A stretch of DNA of 64,000 bases. Origin: Dimargaris cristalligena (Eukaryota; Kickxellomycota; Dimargaritomycetes; Dimargaritales; Dimargaritaceae). The notes under the pieces were generated by a model. That model ran no database searches. It was not told where the DNA came from and was given only the letters and a program-made list of their open reading frames with translations. Of the stretch, positions 24,479 to 36,838 are shown one piece after another. The stretch lies in NCBI GenBank assembly GCA_027576995.1, contig JANBQC010000023.1, positions 41,353 through 105,352 of the forward strand. Reading direction: 5' to 3'. The position numbers and the translations under genes are program-made. Within the stretch, counting starts at the first letter, position 1; each line of letters starts with the position of its first letter.

Positions 24479-26503
24479 ATGGCCAATCCCGCCCAGGTTG
24501 TCCATTTCCATCGCCATGGCTACGCAATCCTCCCTGGTGTTTTAAATTCAGCCGAAATCGGATTTCTAAAGGACGACTGCGACCAGTTGTTTAACCACTG
24601 TTCGCTAGAAAAGGATATAGTGACCGATATGGGGTGTATTATTGGTAGGTGTTTATTGTAGCCCTCCTATATATATATATATTTCCTTGAAGGGGCGGGG
24701 GAGGGGCTCTTATGGAGTCAATAGAGGAACAGGAAAAATGAAGAGGTTGGTAGGGTGTAGAGACGAGGAAAATGGGAAGATGCATTCCATCCACCATCTC
24801 CCACAGAATGCACGCTCTTTGGTGCATTTTTTTTCCTTGACGTAATCCGTATAAATAGATTTGTGAGGTTCATTAATCAAAATTATGATTTAATTTAATT
24901 TAATTTATATTTATATTTATATTTATATTTATATATTGGCCATTTCCTAATTACCTATAGAGCCATTCAGCTCTGGCTTAGTAGATATCGAACCGCACGA
25001 TTGGGAATTGCTCAAAGAAAACAGCGATATTTTTCGCCGGATTCGAGCTGACATGGGAAGCGAGTGTGTTCCCGATATTCTGCTGGATAAAATGGCGAAA
25101 TTGGCGGCGGACTTCCTACCCATTTCTTCGGAGATTTACTTGGTAAGACCGGATAATTAATATACGGGAGACATATCCACCTCTCCTTCTCCTCTCTCAT
25201 CCCCTCCTTTATTATGTTTCGGAATAAAGAGCTGGAAGAGATGATGGTGATATAAACATCTATGAGGGCCCAGTGGGCTCGCTGGCCGATTAGCGAAATA
25301 TTTTAATGGTGCTACCATTTATTTATATAGCTATAAACGAGAGCTGTGGGCCCTAATGTCCCCCCTATTTTTACCCCTTGACCATCCCATTTATTAGTTA
25401 AATGAACAGTATATTATTAAGCCTCCCTACAAAGGTCCGGGTACTCAGTTCGCTTGGCATAAGGTAATCCTCCAGTTATTTTGGTTCTAATGATATTCGC
25501 CATAGTATTCGTCTTCTCCTTCTTCCCCCCCTCGCTTCGTTCACATATGCCCTTAAGCATACTATGGCAATAGGGTCTTACCATACTCTTATAGCTCAAA
25601 GTGTCTAAATGGGATGGCTAAGTGCCGTTATTCTTGTTTTTTTATTATAATATATATATATAAATTAGGACTCTGAATATCTGCCTTCGGAACTATGGTC
25701 GGAGCCAACCGTCTCTTGCTGGGTAGCCTTGGACGATGTGCATAAGGTAAGGTGCGTGGTTATACTCAAATTTTTTAAGTCATCGAACAGCTTCATTTGA
25801 CAATGCACCGACCAAAGCAAAACAGTAATACTCGCATATATATATATATATTACTTATAATTATCGAAATCCCACATTGGTTCTCTGCAAAAACAGGACA
25901 ACGGTACCCTCATTTTGGACCCTTATCCGGTAAGTTGAGCATACTGATATGTTAATGGTTATTATTTGCAACCGTATCCACTTGGATTTCTTTTCGACCG
26001 AAAATGCTCGATCTTTAGATTGCTTGTTACCAAATATTCTTACCACAGAATATGTGTGTATTATACATATTGTTACTTGATAGACGTCGACGGATCACTC
26101 TGGGACTTCACTGTCACTGGACGAGTATATTGAACACCACACTCGGGCGGACAGCAGCTACCCCCCGAGCCAAGTGGGCAGCTCACTCCTGACCGAACCC
26201 ACCCGAAAGCCTATAGTATCGATACCTGCCGGAAGTGTGGTTATCATGTCGGGATGGGTGAGGCACTGCTCCCTAGCCAACCGTAGTAGTCATCTGCGGC
26301 GATGCTGGATGCCCCAATACGCCAGTCGGCGCTTGACCCACAAGCGGCCGCCAAACGAAAAAGGGTGGGTGGCCCCAAAGCCGGTTGGAGAGATGCTACC
26401 GAGCATCGACAAGACTCCGGGCTACCGGCCTCATACGGAATCGCCTATGGTTTCCGAACCATTAGTTGCTTGGGCCATACTATGTCCCCTCCCGAAAAAA
26501 TAG
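24479..26503 (+). CDS. Phytanoyl-CoA dioxygenase (PhyH) family Fe(II)/2-oxoglutarate oxygenase, six exons
   Basis: Exons 24479-24644, 24961-25142, 25398-25463, 25669-25746, 25897-25929 and 26084-26503 splice without a break into 314 residues; every intron has a GT donor and an AG acceptor. The start region (FHRHGYAILPGVL) is the typical PhyH N-terminus. The iron-binding HxD motif is His137-Lys138-Asp139 in FAWHK|DSEYLP. The distal His is His236 (WVRHCSLANRS), followed by the Arg247/248 region expected to hold 2-oxoglutarate. DNGTLILDPYP matches the conserved DNG(C/T)L strand. All cofactor ligands are present, so the enzyme should be active. Substrates of this family include fatty acyl-CoAs, ectoine and secondary metabolites; none can be chosen from the sequence. 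The last exon continues about 65 residues beyond the core. It is convergent with the gene ending at 27087. Confidence 0.85.
24889..24937 (+). repeat. TTTAA/TTTATA repeat in first intron of the dioxygenase gene
   Basis: Tandem TTTAA units pass into TTTATA units about 25 bp before the branch/acceptor region of intron 1 (24645-24960). Confidence 0.75.
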
Positions 26504-27086
26504 AATACAGCAACCCGTTTAGTGTGACCAAGTTTTTGCGCACAAGTGATACGGAAGAACCACTAGGGGGTCGCGGTTCTACTAAACCTACCCTGTTTGA
26601 AGAGTCATTTCACCTTAATTAGAACCTTCCAAAAGGAAATTGGCAGGGAGAGTGGCCAAGCGCACTGCTTTATCTTGAACTCCGTTATCTTCTTGACGGA
26701 CGGCCTTGAACGGCCAATTTGACAGGAGCGGTACTATTATATACCCGTGCTGAATCGTTAAACTTAAGGGGTCAGACGTGGTGAAGTATAGTGACCAGCT
26801 CTAGACAACCTCGCATACTGTTTCTCTGTAATTACTTGCGGGTGGTGCTCTGGTGTCTTATTATTTGTCACTAGATTGTATTTAATTTGCATGTCAATAA
26901 ATAATATCACTGTTCGCGGGAAATTTCGTTGCAAAATTCACATCGTAAAACCACTCAATGCATGGAGTTCTGCCTCATGAGTCTCGACAATTGCTAAGCC
27001 GAGGAAAAATAACAAGTGAAATAGAAAATGAGAAATAAATAATATTATCATTCACGAGAACGCGCATATTGATAATGGTTGACAAC
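26504..27086. other. Convergent 3' intergenic region
   Basis: About 580 bp between the stop of the dioxygenase gene (+) and the stop of the next gene (-). AATAAATAATA appears twice (about 26896 and 27035) and could serve polyadenylation. No gene is seen. Confidence 0.5.
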
Positions 27087-28860
27087 TTAGGGGTGGGGGT
27101 AGGGTGGGAGATCTTCGCCATCGTCGAGAAAGTCTGCCGAGTCTTCGGCCATGTCGGCGTACGATCCCGCTCCTGGCGATTCTAAGTAGGCCTTAACTTC
27201 GGGTACCGCGGGCCAGTAAACGCGTACCTTGAAGTCGTGGCTCATTTGGTAATGGAAGAAGTCATTTTGGTAGTACAGTTGGAATTGGGCAATCAATTGC
27301 GTTCGGTCGCCCTCCATGAAGTACGTCTGGTATACTTCCGTGAAGAAGGGGTCGTTGAGCCGATGGACCATGGCACCCACATCGAATTTGCTTTGGTCTA
27401 ACAGGACCAGGGTGGCCAAAACGAGGGGAGCCGGGCGTTTAGCTTGCCGGCGGGACCAGCTGGACCGGGCCAAGAAGGAGGGTCCTTCCGTGACCGTCAG
27501 TACTTTGGCGTACCGGAAGGTCGATGCTAAGGTCCGTAGAGCCTCCACCAGCGGCGCAAACCGCCGTCGCGACGCGCAGTAGGCCAGGACTAACATAAGG
27601 TGGGATTCCACCAGGACGCTTAGGGTTCCCGAGCTAATATCCGCTAGCCATGATAATGGCCGCAGGGTTCCGTTAACCACTTCGGCCAAGGGTCCACTAG
27701 TTGTTTTTAGTTGCGCATAAAGGGCGATGGGGAAACACCCGCTGGTCCACAGGGTCACAATATACCTACTTAATAGTAGATCGGTGCCTTGCTTCACGAT
27801 GAAGAGGGGCACAAAGGAGTGAATTAGTAAATCGGTCGGTAGGACGTTGATGTCCACTAGATCGGTGTCGGCCTGGACTACGGTGTCGATTTTACGCCAG
27901 GCGGCCGCTTGTTTGGGGGAGATTGACGCTGGGGGTAAATGGGTCACCAGGGACACAAGCCGGGCTTGCGGTCGACGGGAATCATGCATAACGTGGTTGC
28001 GGGCCGCTATCACAAACAGGGAGGGATGGAGGGCACTGAAGCTACGCTCGTAATAGTTAACGACCATTCGGAGAGCCAGCGTACATTCCCTTTCCAAGTT
28101 AATCACACTAGATAGCTCATTGAATGCCTAATATTGAATTCAATAGGGCGCAGTTTAAGGCAGGGTGGTGTAGGTCCATACCCGATGAAAAATTAGCATT
28201 CAAAATCGAGTTTAATCTACCGTTAGTTGGTCATATTAGGGATATTGTTATATGGTATTCGTAGACCATCGCTGACTTGTCGAGTTCACAAGAGTCTAGT
28301 CTTCATACCTGCTGAATTTTATATGAGGAGTATTGAATGGCAGTGATGATGTGCCGGGTGAGTAGTTCAGTGCTTACTAAAGTGGCAATAGAACCGAGCG
28401 TGCAATTACTTACTTCATTTTTCAGTTCTTCCAAACTAAAGCTTCGCTGAGCACTTGTAATTGAACCTGCAGTGTCAGTTATCAATGTTGCTGCTGGCGG
28501 GGCCCTCGATGTTGCCGAATGGGGTTCCCTCGGTGACGTTGGTGTAGAAGGGGTCCGGGATCTAACTTGTAGAAAACCACCCAGGGAGTTGAGTTTTAAC
28601 CGAGAAAAGCGGTTGCGAGGCTGGAGTCCATGGGCTGCTGAGTCGCTGTAGGACGCGTCGGGTTGGTTAGGTGGGGCTCTTCTGTCCACTTGGCCGTTTC
28701 TGGACCATCTGGACAGCGTATATAGAGGCATACTACTAATATCATGGGTAGGGGTTTGGTGGGCATAGGCTGGATTCCTATAATAAAGACTCGAATGAAA
28801 AAATGCGCAAACGGGGCCAATGCCCCCCAGAATAGTCAAATATAAACTTAGACACCCCAT
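27087..28860 (-). CDS. Orphan family protein A with N-terminal signal sequence and C-terminal LPPY motif (two exons)
   Basis: Exon 1 28860-28309 and exon 2 28127-27087 join in phase 0 (GTATGA donor, ATTAG acceptor) to give about 530 residues. Residues 1-20 form a hydrophobic signal sequence (GCLSLYLTILGGIGPVCAF). Residues 25-140 are low complexity, rich in Ser, Pro, Thr and Arg. The second exon carries a helical domain of about 300 residues. It shares strong motifs with the protein at 31155-32832: PAPLVLATLVLLDQSKFD, YYQN, DFKVRVYWPAVP and YLE. The C-terminus is acidic and ends EDLPPYPHP, a WW-domain-ligand-like (L/P)PxY motif. I do not recognise the domain. The two copies are a tandem pair separated by about 2.3 kb. 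The open frame and splice sites are convincing; the function is unknown. Confidence 0.72.
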
Positions 28861-31154
28861 TGTATGAGCGTCGGGGCAATATTTTTGAAATTTGACGCTA
28901 TAAAGAAACGGGAGCAGAACAATGAGTTATTGACCGTTCTTAGAGCTGATTATTAATCAGCAGGAAGTCAAGAAGTTGAGCGGTGCCAGTGCGAATGGGT
29001 AGATTAGACCAGGGCGTATGGCTGTAAGGGCCAGGGCGGAAGCATCCGTTTATAAATCGATATAGCACTGTAGTTGAGGGAGAGGATACCCGCTTACTGG
29101 GTCCCCCTTAATGTCGGGGAAGGGTTGATTTTGTGACTTTACGGCCAAAGCTCAGTGATTGTCAATATTGTGTAACCGCCTCTAAGAATTATTACCACCG
29201 CCCCTATAGTAATAGACTCCCCTCGCACATACCCCCCTCCCTCTATCTTCTTTCCGGGACCGGATTCCAGATGCGGCGACACTGTTGCTACAACCCCAGA
29301 ATGGACTATACCAACGGAGCATCGCCGAGCTCAAAATAGTTGAGTATACAACCACTATTGAATCGCAGCATTTTGGGCAGTTGTGGTACCTGAAAGATGG
29401 TTTCGGATATGTACCACTTTCCCACATCTATTGGCACTGGTCGACTTTTATGGTTCACCCAATAGCCACCGAACCTCCTCCGCCTCATTACAGGAAGCAT
29501 AGGGACAGCTGGGCTATTTTAATCAGTTACAAATGCAATATAAGCGACGGAGACAGAGACAGTGGGATATTTTAAAATAATGAAACCATCCACCTGCCCT
29601 AACGGTCTTTGGAGAATGGTAAATAGAACGACGCGTCTGTAAAAAGGGCCTCCCTCCCTGTACTTCCCTTAAATATATTCAAATGTGAATATACGAATAC
29701 TAGACTTTTACCCCTCTTTGGGACACTTAAGGCATGTGCTAATAGCAGATGATTATAACGCTCTAGAGTAATAATTGGCCCTATTACAATGGCGGTCGGC
29801 TAAACAATATATGCCAGAGGGAACTCAACCCCGCCGGTGTGGTCAGGCAATTGGTAGGGACGATCGGAACACCTAGGATGCCGGTGGTTCAAGTGGGGCA
29901 TTCAACGAAATATTTTTACGGAAGTAAAGGGTGGTGGTAACCCACCACAGGTATAGAGGAGGGCAGTTCCTTTCCCGCCACCCTGAACTTTCAACTGGTT
30001 GGCTATACCAAACCAAAGAATCGCACGAGTGGTAGAAAAAGGGAGAGTGCCGTATGCGAGCGGAAATAAGGAAGTGGAAGACAGACTTAAGCTAAAGGCA
30101 TTCTGTACCCGCGGCCGTTTCATCGGAGGAGAGATTTAGATTGTGTAGCAGCGACATTGATGCTTAGCGATTTTGGTGAGCGAACTATAGCTATAGTGTT
30201 TTAAGTAAAATAGATTTATTATACGAAAGAAATGAGAAGTGATGAAAGAGGATACTAGCGATTGAATATAATTAATGAGCGAATGGGGTTGTTTTCAACT
30301 AGAGGTAATTCCACCCTCACTGTATGCTCGTCACCTCGTACTCCTTGGTCAATTACCAGTGCCGCAGCCAGTTCGGCATTAACAACATCATCCATATGGG
30401 TGAAATTCAAGCCAGCTATCTATAGTTTTACATGATTTGTGTATGGGATAGTATGCGGGAGTAACCATTTTAACCAGTAATGTTGGCTCCATCTAATGGA
30501 TTTTTCGTTATATAGCTTGGATGAACTTCTCCCATATGTACTGTAGCGTAGTACTGGACTTCATAGCCTCCTTATACTGACCGATGGGCCATTGGAGTGA
30601 GCCCCAGGAAGGTCAGCTAATAAAAGAAAATTCGGCCTATCATTAGTTTATCGGGTCAGTTTGGTTTGGTTTGGTTTGGTTCCATGGGCTATGCCCAAGT
30701 GCCCATTGAATACGCTCCTTCAACTGGGTGAACCATTGGTATAAGCGGTATAATATCAGTGAGAAAAAGGCTGTAAACCGAAAAATTGGAGCCGAGGTCC
30801 CTTCGTTTCGGGGCCTTATTTAAAAACACTTCAAAGACACAAGATATTACTAAAAGACGCCGTATAATATAAGGCGACTGGAGTGGCTCGTAGGATGTCT
30901 GGTTTCACCGACCCTATTGTCGTATAAATTGGTCTATCAAACCATAACCACCGGCGTCGTATCTTGATTAGGGAGCCTTCCCAGTCCCTCGCGTAGCCAA
31001 CTGCATGAAAAAAAACCCCCGCAAATTGATATCCAGTAACAGTTATATCTGGATCACTACGACCAGCATAACAAAGACAGATTATATGTTTAAACTTAAT
31101 ATTCTACTGACTATACTGCCCCAAGCGCATATCAACTGAAAAAAAAATATACTA
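28861..31154. other. Intergenic region between the two orphan-family genes
   Basis: About 2.3 kb. It holds the promoter of gene A near 28861-29100 and a TTGGT tandem repeat at 30659-30682. Short frames at 29285-29575 (+) and 29902-30123 (-) lack any recognisable feature. Confidence 0.45.
30659..30682 (+). repeat. TTGGT pentanucleotide repeat
   Basis: Four to five tandem TTTGG/TTGGT units in non-coding sequence. Confidence 0.8.
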
Positions 31155-32832
31155 CTACGGTGTGATGGATGGTTGCTCCAGCATAGCTTCGTCATAGGCT
31201 GGCGGAGGAATTGTATCGTCTTTCGGAAGGAGGGAATAGCTTGGAAGGGGCTCCCCTTCGCCTGATCTCACTCCTTCGTTCACATCGCTTATTCTGAACG
31301 CCGATTCCCGTTCCTCTAGATATTTTTGGATCTTGGGTACCGCGGGCCAGTACATGCGAAGTTTGAAATCCTCGGACAATTGATAATAGAACACATTATT
31401 CTGGTAATACGGTCGGTACATAGCGATTAAAGCCTTCTTGTCACCATCGGTAAAACACTCTTGGTAGACCTGGTTAAACCATGGATGATTCCAATCACGG
31501 ATCATGCTGGACAAATCGAATTTGGATTGGTCCAGCAACACCAGCGTGGCTAAAACGAGAGGGGTCGGTTTTTTGGCCTTTTTGCCATCATTATCTTTGA
31601 CCGTTTCGATTAGTGCGAACTCGGGTAGGTCATAGAGGGCCTCTGTTACGGGTCCAAAATTGCGGCGCGAGATACAATACGTGATGACGAGCATGATGAT
31701 ATTCTCTGTCATGGCAGCAATGTGTCTGTCGGCCACGAGCCTGTACCACGGCCGTATAGTGAGGTCAAGCATTCTACCTACTGGCCCTTCGATCAGGTTC
31801 AACCTGGAACCGACTGCCTTTCGGAGACTAGGATCCGACCACAAAATAGAAAGGAAGTCCTTTAAAGTGTCATGCGGGGCCTCATCCACGGCAAACAATA
31901 AAGGGTAGTACTGGGCACTATATTCGGAAGGTAGGGTGCGAAACATTACCATGGCGGTTTTGGTATCCATCACATTCTTTATCTTTTCCTTGACGTAGAC
32001 CAGGTTCTTAATCCCAGCCTTCTTGGGTAGATTGGTGAATGCAGTCGCTAAACGTACTCCTGCACGAAAACAATCGGTTTGTGCATGTTTACGAGCAGTG
32101 TCAATAGCCAAGGGGGGAATAAGAAACTCGATAAATATTCTATAAATGTCTACCGATTGCGCATTTCTAGTTGGGCTACTACTGTTTTTGAGGTTGATGA
32201 TTTTTTCAATGAGGCCCAAAATCTTTAGCAGGACGGTATGATGGTGTGGAGATAATATAAAAGGCAGGGAATATACAAGCAAATGTGATATTGATACTAG
32301 GTTTAGTTGGTGCACTATACCCTGGATGTAATTCAAAGCATAGAGGCAGAAGACTCATGGCATGGATGGTACTCGTGAGCCCAAACGAAGGCCGTTATTC
32401 TGGCCCAGTACATACAGAAGACCAAAGTGTGGAGATAGAAAGAGAGAGAGGGAGAGTGAAAGGGGGTGTACTCCACGTGAAGGAAAAATGTATTTTAAAT
32501 TATCTTACATGTTTCTTTGAGTCTGGACTGGCGGGTGTCCGGCGACGGTTGGCCGTATTTGACGGGACGCTCGATGGTGATGGTGCCTCTGTAGCCGGTG
32601 CTGGTGGCGCACCGTGACGACCACTATTACTACCACCCTGACCAGCGCGTCTGATTTCCTGGTCACTTATTTCCGTCTGGACATCGCTTTCTCCATTCGA
32701 TGGCGGGTTTGGATATAGGCCGCTGGTCAAGTGGCGGTTATCGGTACCGGATAGACTAGTAAGACCAGGCTGAGTGGCGTATGCCAGCCTAACCGTTCCC
32801 AAAACGGCGATAAATAGCCCTAAGTGTCTCAT
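31155..32832 (-). CDS. Orphan family protein B with N-terminal signal sequence and C-terminal PPAY motif (two exons)
   Basis: Exon 1 32832-32509 (signal sequence GLFIAVLGTVRLAYA, then a Ser/Pro/Gly-rich disordered stretch) ends at a CAT|GTAAGA donor. The best in-phase acceptor is CATCCAG, placing exon 2 at 32321-31155, for about 496 residues. The acceptor is less certain than in gene A, so up to about 15 residues may be wrong. The conserved domain matches gene A through PTPLVLATLVLLDQSKFD, the GD-x-LIA segment, YYQN, LSEDFKLRMYWPAVP and YLE. The tail has LPSY and PPPAY motifs, so (L/P)PxY motifs are shared by both paralogues although the tails otherwise differ. The first exon has no visible similarity to that of gene A outside the signal peptide. 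Function unknown. Confidence 0.68.
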
Positions 32833-33307
32833 GGTGTAGGAGAAAATAAGAGTAGGCGCTAAACTGCGAGCCTGAAATGTCTATTGCGATTACAATAATT
32901 CGGGTTGAAATAATTACAATAGAAACAAGATCCTAAACTTTATAATCTATAAGGACCTACATTAAAGAGAGGTTTGGGTACTCGCAAAGTGAAAAGAAAT
33001 ACATGAAGAAAATACTAAGGTTCAGAGCAGATGAGGAAGAGGGGTGTGGCCGTTTAGGCTTTTTTAAAGGTAAACGAGGACTAGGCCGTGGCTTGTCTGT
33101 GCACCGGCAGTCGATAATGTACACCTTTAAAGTCACTAGTGTAGGCCAACATTGAATTCGAGTAACCGATTCCTATTCACTGTAACCACTCGATGCCTCT
33201 TCTTTCATACTGGTGGGTAATTGGCCACTCATCCCAGTCCAAAATAGACCAGTAAAATATAATTCAGCTGAGAGGTCGTGGGTAGAGGGGGAGGGTTAAG
33301 GCAGAGA

Positions 33308-33330
33308 GGGAGGGAGGGAGGGAGGGGGGG
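33308..33330 (+). repeat. GGGA microsatellite
   Basis: Tandem GGGA units end in a run of G. Confidence 0.8.
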
Positions 33331-34854
33331 TATTTTCAACCTTTAGTATCAATCTGTACTAGCTGGCGCAGCGTGCTTAGGTTTAATTGGTCCCAATTAT
33401 TCCTGTTGTTTCCGCAAGGGCCAGTGATTCGCCCCCCCTTCCCCATTCACGCTGTAATTCCGATTCAAAGGCCCTAAACTAAGGGCCAGATTTTTGGAGG
33501 GCCTCGATAAAAATATGAACAGTGAATAGCAGTCTAAGCGGTATGCTTGGACCCCTCCCCACCCACATCCAAAGTAAAAGAACATCTAGTTACTAGCGAA
33601 TGTGCGTTTTTTTAAAAGTTCTGAGAGGATATTCGGGATTTTCTGAGCTAAAGCGGGGCGAACTGGCTTGATATGCATGACCCGTCTGCCTTAATAGGAG
33701 ATTGCCCTTTGCACTAGGGTGTCGATATTAGCGATACCCCTTTGGTTAATACCACGCCCCCCCCCAGAAATGACAATGCAACACAATCGATTAAGTCCAT
33801 AGGCATTAGCGATTTTTAATTCTGCGTGATTGGTCAACATAATGCTCAGGGAGATATCGGAGAGTTTAAATGAGATATTATATACTGTATCTAACAAACC
33901 ATTTAAGTTGGCTAGATAATGGCTGACTAGCAAAAAATTGGATGAGAGTAGAACATTTATGCCGAGTACTTTGGCCAACAACGGGTCCACTATTCCAATT
34001 AGCATTGTCCGCTAATACTCGAAGTGCACTATTTATCTGGATGGGAAGTATAGATGTCTATCGAATTGTTAATATAGGCATGGTAATAGGGATTTATCGG
34101 CATACCTTTTGTACGACTGGTTCCAAGGTTGTATTAAATGTGCCACTTTAGTGCATCGGTAGATAGTCAATAAATTGGTAAATGAGGAAATGAGGTATAC
34201 GAATAGTGGGTATTGACTATCCTGTAGATGGCGTGCCCATACTTTTAGGGCGGTTAGTTACTTGGGTTAGTAAATCGGCCGGGATTTTACCCTAAAGGAA
34301 GGCTGTGTAGGTCTCTGTGGAAAGTTCAACAGCTTTCCTCCACAATCGCATTTTGTGACTACCCGAAATCCCCTCCATTCATTAGCACCCAATTTACAGG
34401 GAGGTAATTTGTCACGTGATTGTATTACTGCCAGCCATTCAAGCTAACCACTGGGAAGATGGGCAAGAATTATGATTGGGATGAGTGCAGCAAAGGTGGG
34501 AGGGGGGATGAATGCGAGTGAATAGTCAATGAGATATTTGTACCACACCAGCCCCACCGTCCATCCACACATATCCTCCACTCACCAAGCCAAATTGTCG
34601 CTACTACTCAGGCGTGCCTATTCTCCCCATCCAGCTCCAAACTTGGGCCGTGGCGATAATGAGGGAGGCCACACATCCAAAAGGTCCACAGGCTGATTAA
34701 AGATATTGGTTCTGGGCGCCTTAACCGGGGTTCCTCCTTTCCCTATTTTCGCGCCTCGCAACCGATCCGTTCAACACCCGATAGTCTCTTATTGAGTGGT
34801 AGGTGTGCCGTCCGTTTCGTTGATACTGTACCAATAATTAGATGTATACCCTTC

Positions 34855-34882
34855 TGCCCGTCCGTCCGTCCGCCCGCCCGTC
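34855..34882 (+). repeat. CCGT/CCGC tetranucleotide repeat
   Basis: Tandem CCGT units change to CCGC units; non-coding. Confidence 0.75.
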
Positions 34883-35609
34883 AAGAGAGTCGATGGATGG
34901 ATACATGAAAAGATTCATCTGTCCCGGATATATCGATTGGATATAGCCCTTTCCACTGCGCATCATCCATCCGTCTATCCACCATGTCCGACCAATCCTC
35001 CTCTCCGAGCCTTCGCCACTCATCCCGATTCATATGTCGAACGAGGTTATCAGGGCCGTGGGAGCCCTGTCTGACTCGAGTATCGAAATAGGTCCATGTG
35101 AAGGCGGAAAAGGTGCACCAGGAGAGCCCATCAGGTAGATCGGGCCGAGTCGTAGAGTGTTGGAATCACTTCAGACGAATCGAAGCCTCACACTCCCCAT
35201 CAGCGATACTGGTCCTCGTAGACGTCGCGCCTGAAGTTTGGCCTACGGATGGCGAATTTCTGCACAGGCCGATTGTGTCGACCCGAGAATTCGGCATTGT
35301 GGGATAAATTGACCAGCCATCTGCTCTGGTCGCAACCCAGTCGCGTCGCATCGTCCTCAATTTAGCTTATTACTGGGACACGGTTCCCCCAGCCACTTGA
35401 ATCCGGGTCATTTTTTTCAGTATCGGGGCATCGATCGATCAACTGGAATGGCGGACAGGACATCGGGTTATATGTCGACTAAACCGGCTTACCCTCTCCT
35501 TTTTGAATTCAGTGATCCGCAACATCTAATAGTATTTTGTTTAAACCTGTGTACTTGTATATATTATCCTCATCTCGCTTGCCCCATTAGATCCCTAGTA
35601 CATTTCAAC

Positions 35610-36188
35610 ATGGCCGCCGAAAACACCGCCGCTCAGCAGTCCGCCCAGGTCGAGGAGGTCGCCGCCACCCAGGCCCCCATTGACCCCAAGGTCCCGGCCG
35701 GTAGCCGTACCGAGAAGAAGGCCCGCAAGGCCATGGCCAAGCAGGGTCTCAACCCCGTCGAAGGCATCAGCCGTGTCACCCTTCTCCGTCCCCGCGGTAT
35801 CGTGATCGCCATTGCCCGCCCCGATGTGTACAAGAGCTCTTCCTCCGATACCTACATTGTCTTCGGTGAAGCCAAGGTCGAAGATATGGGCGCCCAGGCC
35901 CAGATGGCCGCCGCGGCTCGCATGCGCGCTGCCCAGCAGGCCCAGACCCAGCAGGAGGGTGGGGCCGCTGACGCTTCGTCCGCCGCCGCTATCACCAGCG
36001 AGGATGCTGCCGCCCCCGCTGCCGCCGAGGAGGAAGAAGATGATGAGGAAGTCGACGAGACCGGTGTCGAGGCTAAGGATGTCGATTTGGTCATGACCCA
36101 GGCCCACTGCTCCCGTTCCAAGGCCGTCAAGGCCCTGAAGTCCAACGATAACGATATCGTGAACGCCATTATGGAATTGACTCTGTAA
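35610..36188 (+). CDS. EGD2: Nascent polypeptide-associated complex subunit alpha
   Basis: A single exon of 192 residues from the ATG at 35610 (TTCAACATGG). The family core [13 protein letters not shown] (about 35-47) leads into the NAC domain (to about 100), with [16 protein letters not shown] and [13 protein letters not shown] all typical. An Ala/Gln/Glu-rich linker with an acidic run (about 135-150) follows, then a UBA domain (about 152-192) with [16 protein letters not shown] and [13 protein letters not shown]-alpha pairs with NAC-beta at the ribosome exit tunnel and shields nascent chains, helping sort proteins between ER and mitochondria. Codon use is strongly C-ending, unlike the neighbours, as expected for a highly expressed gene. 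Length is close to the usual fungal size (about 175-210). Certain. Confidence 0.97.
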   Translation: MAAENTAAQQSAQVEEVAATQAPIDPKVPAGSRTEKKARKAMAKQGLNPVEGISRVTLLRPRGIVIAIARPDVYKSSSSDTYIVFGEAKVEDMGAQAQMAAAARMRAAQQAQTQQEGGAADASSAAAITSEDAAAPAAAEEEEDDEEVDETGVEAKDVDLVMTQAHCSRSKAVKALKSNDNDIVNAIMELTL

Positions 36189-36838
36189 AGTTGTTCAGCT
36201 CTCCCATATTAAAAACAAAGCATGGCTTCGTCCACCACCTTAACTCATTCGACCCCCCCCCGTCCAATTTACACACAAACGACTTCTCTTATTTTCTATT
36301 CACTCTCCTCCATGGTGTCGAAATGAAAGAAGCGAGGGTATCACAGGTATACCAATGAATGATGTTCCGTGTGTGTGAATGTTTTTTTTATCATACACGG
36401 CCATTATTTTTGTTCAACTGTTGAAAATATTAGTTTGTGTATGACCTACCCCAATTCCCTCACTCTATCCCTTCTACTCGTTTTTAAAACGAATCCTCTG
36501 TTTTATTTGATCAGTGAACCACTCGTTCCTTGTCACCATCCCTCCATAAATCTCTCTTTACAAATATGTATGAGTTCAATGAATCGGGGGAGGATTATTT
36601 GACCTTCATAATCCATTCTCTGGGAAGTGATTGTGGATGAGCTATATGTTCGAGTAATGAGCAAAACCTGGTACAGTAATTGGTGCTGTTGTGCCTTCGC
36701 TGAATGGGGCTAGGCGTGATCATCTGCGGCAATAGAAGCATGGTGCTGTACGTCATTTAATGGTAGATACAAGATATAGCTAAAGGGTGGATTTGGTGGT
36801 GATTATCCATAATATTTGAATTCGCTACCGATGCGTGT
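36189..36838. other. 3' flank of NAC-alpha and intergenic
   Basis: About 650 bp. ATTAAAAACAAA at 36209 may belong to the polyadenylation region. No gene is seen. Confidence 0.45.

Larger units (their letters stand above)
32833..35609. other. Intergenic region, no gene supported
   Basis: About 2.8 kb. It contains a GGGA microsatellite (33308-33330), a GTCC/GCCC run (34855-34882) and the upstream region of the NAC-alpha gene. The CCTAGTAC/CCCATTAG context just before 35610 could include a 5'-leader intron acceptor. No supported gene. Confidence 0.45.

Noticed and set aside
35098..35360. Open frames on both strands upstream of NAC-alpha
   Set aside because: They overlap each other, have no domains, and lie where the NAC-alpha promoter is expected.
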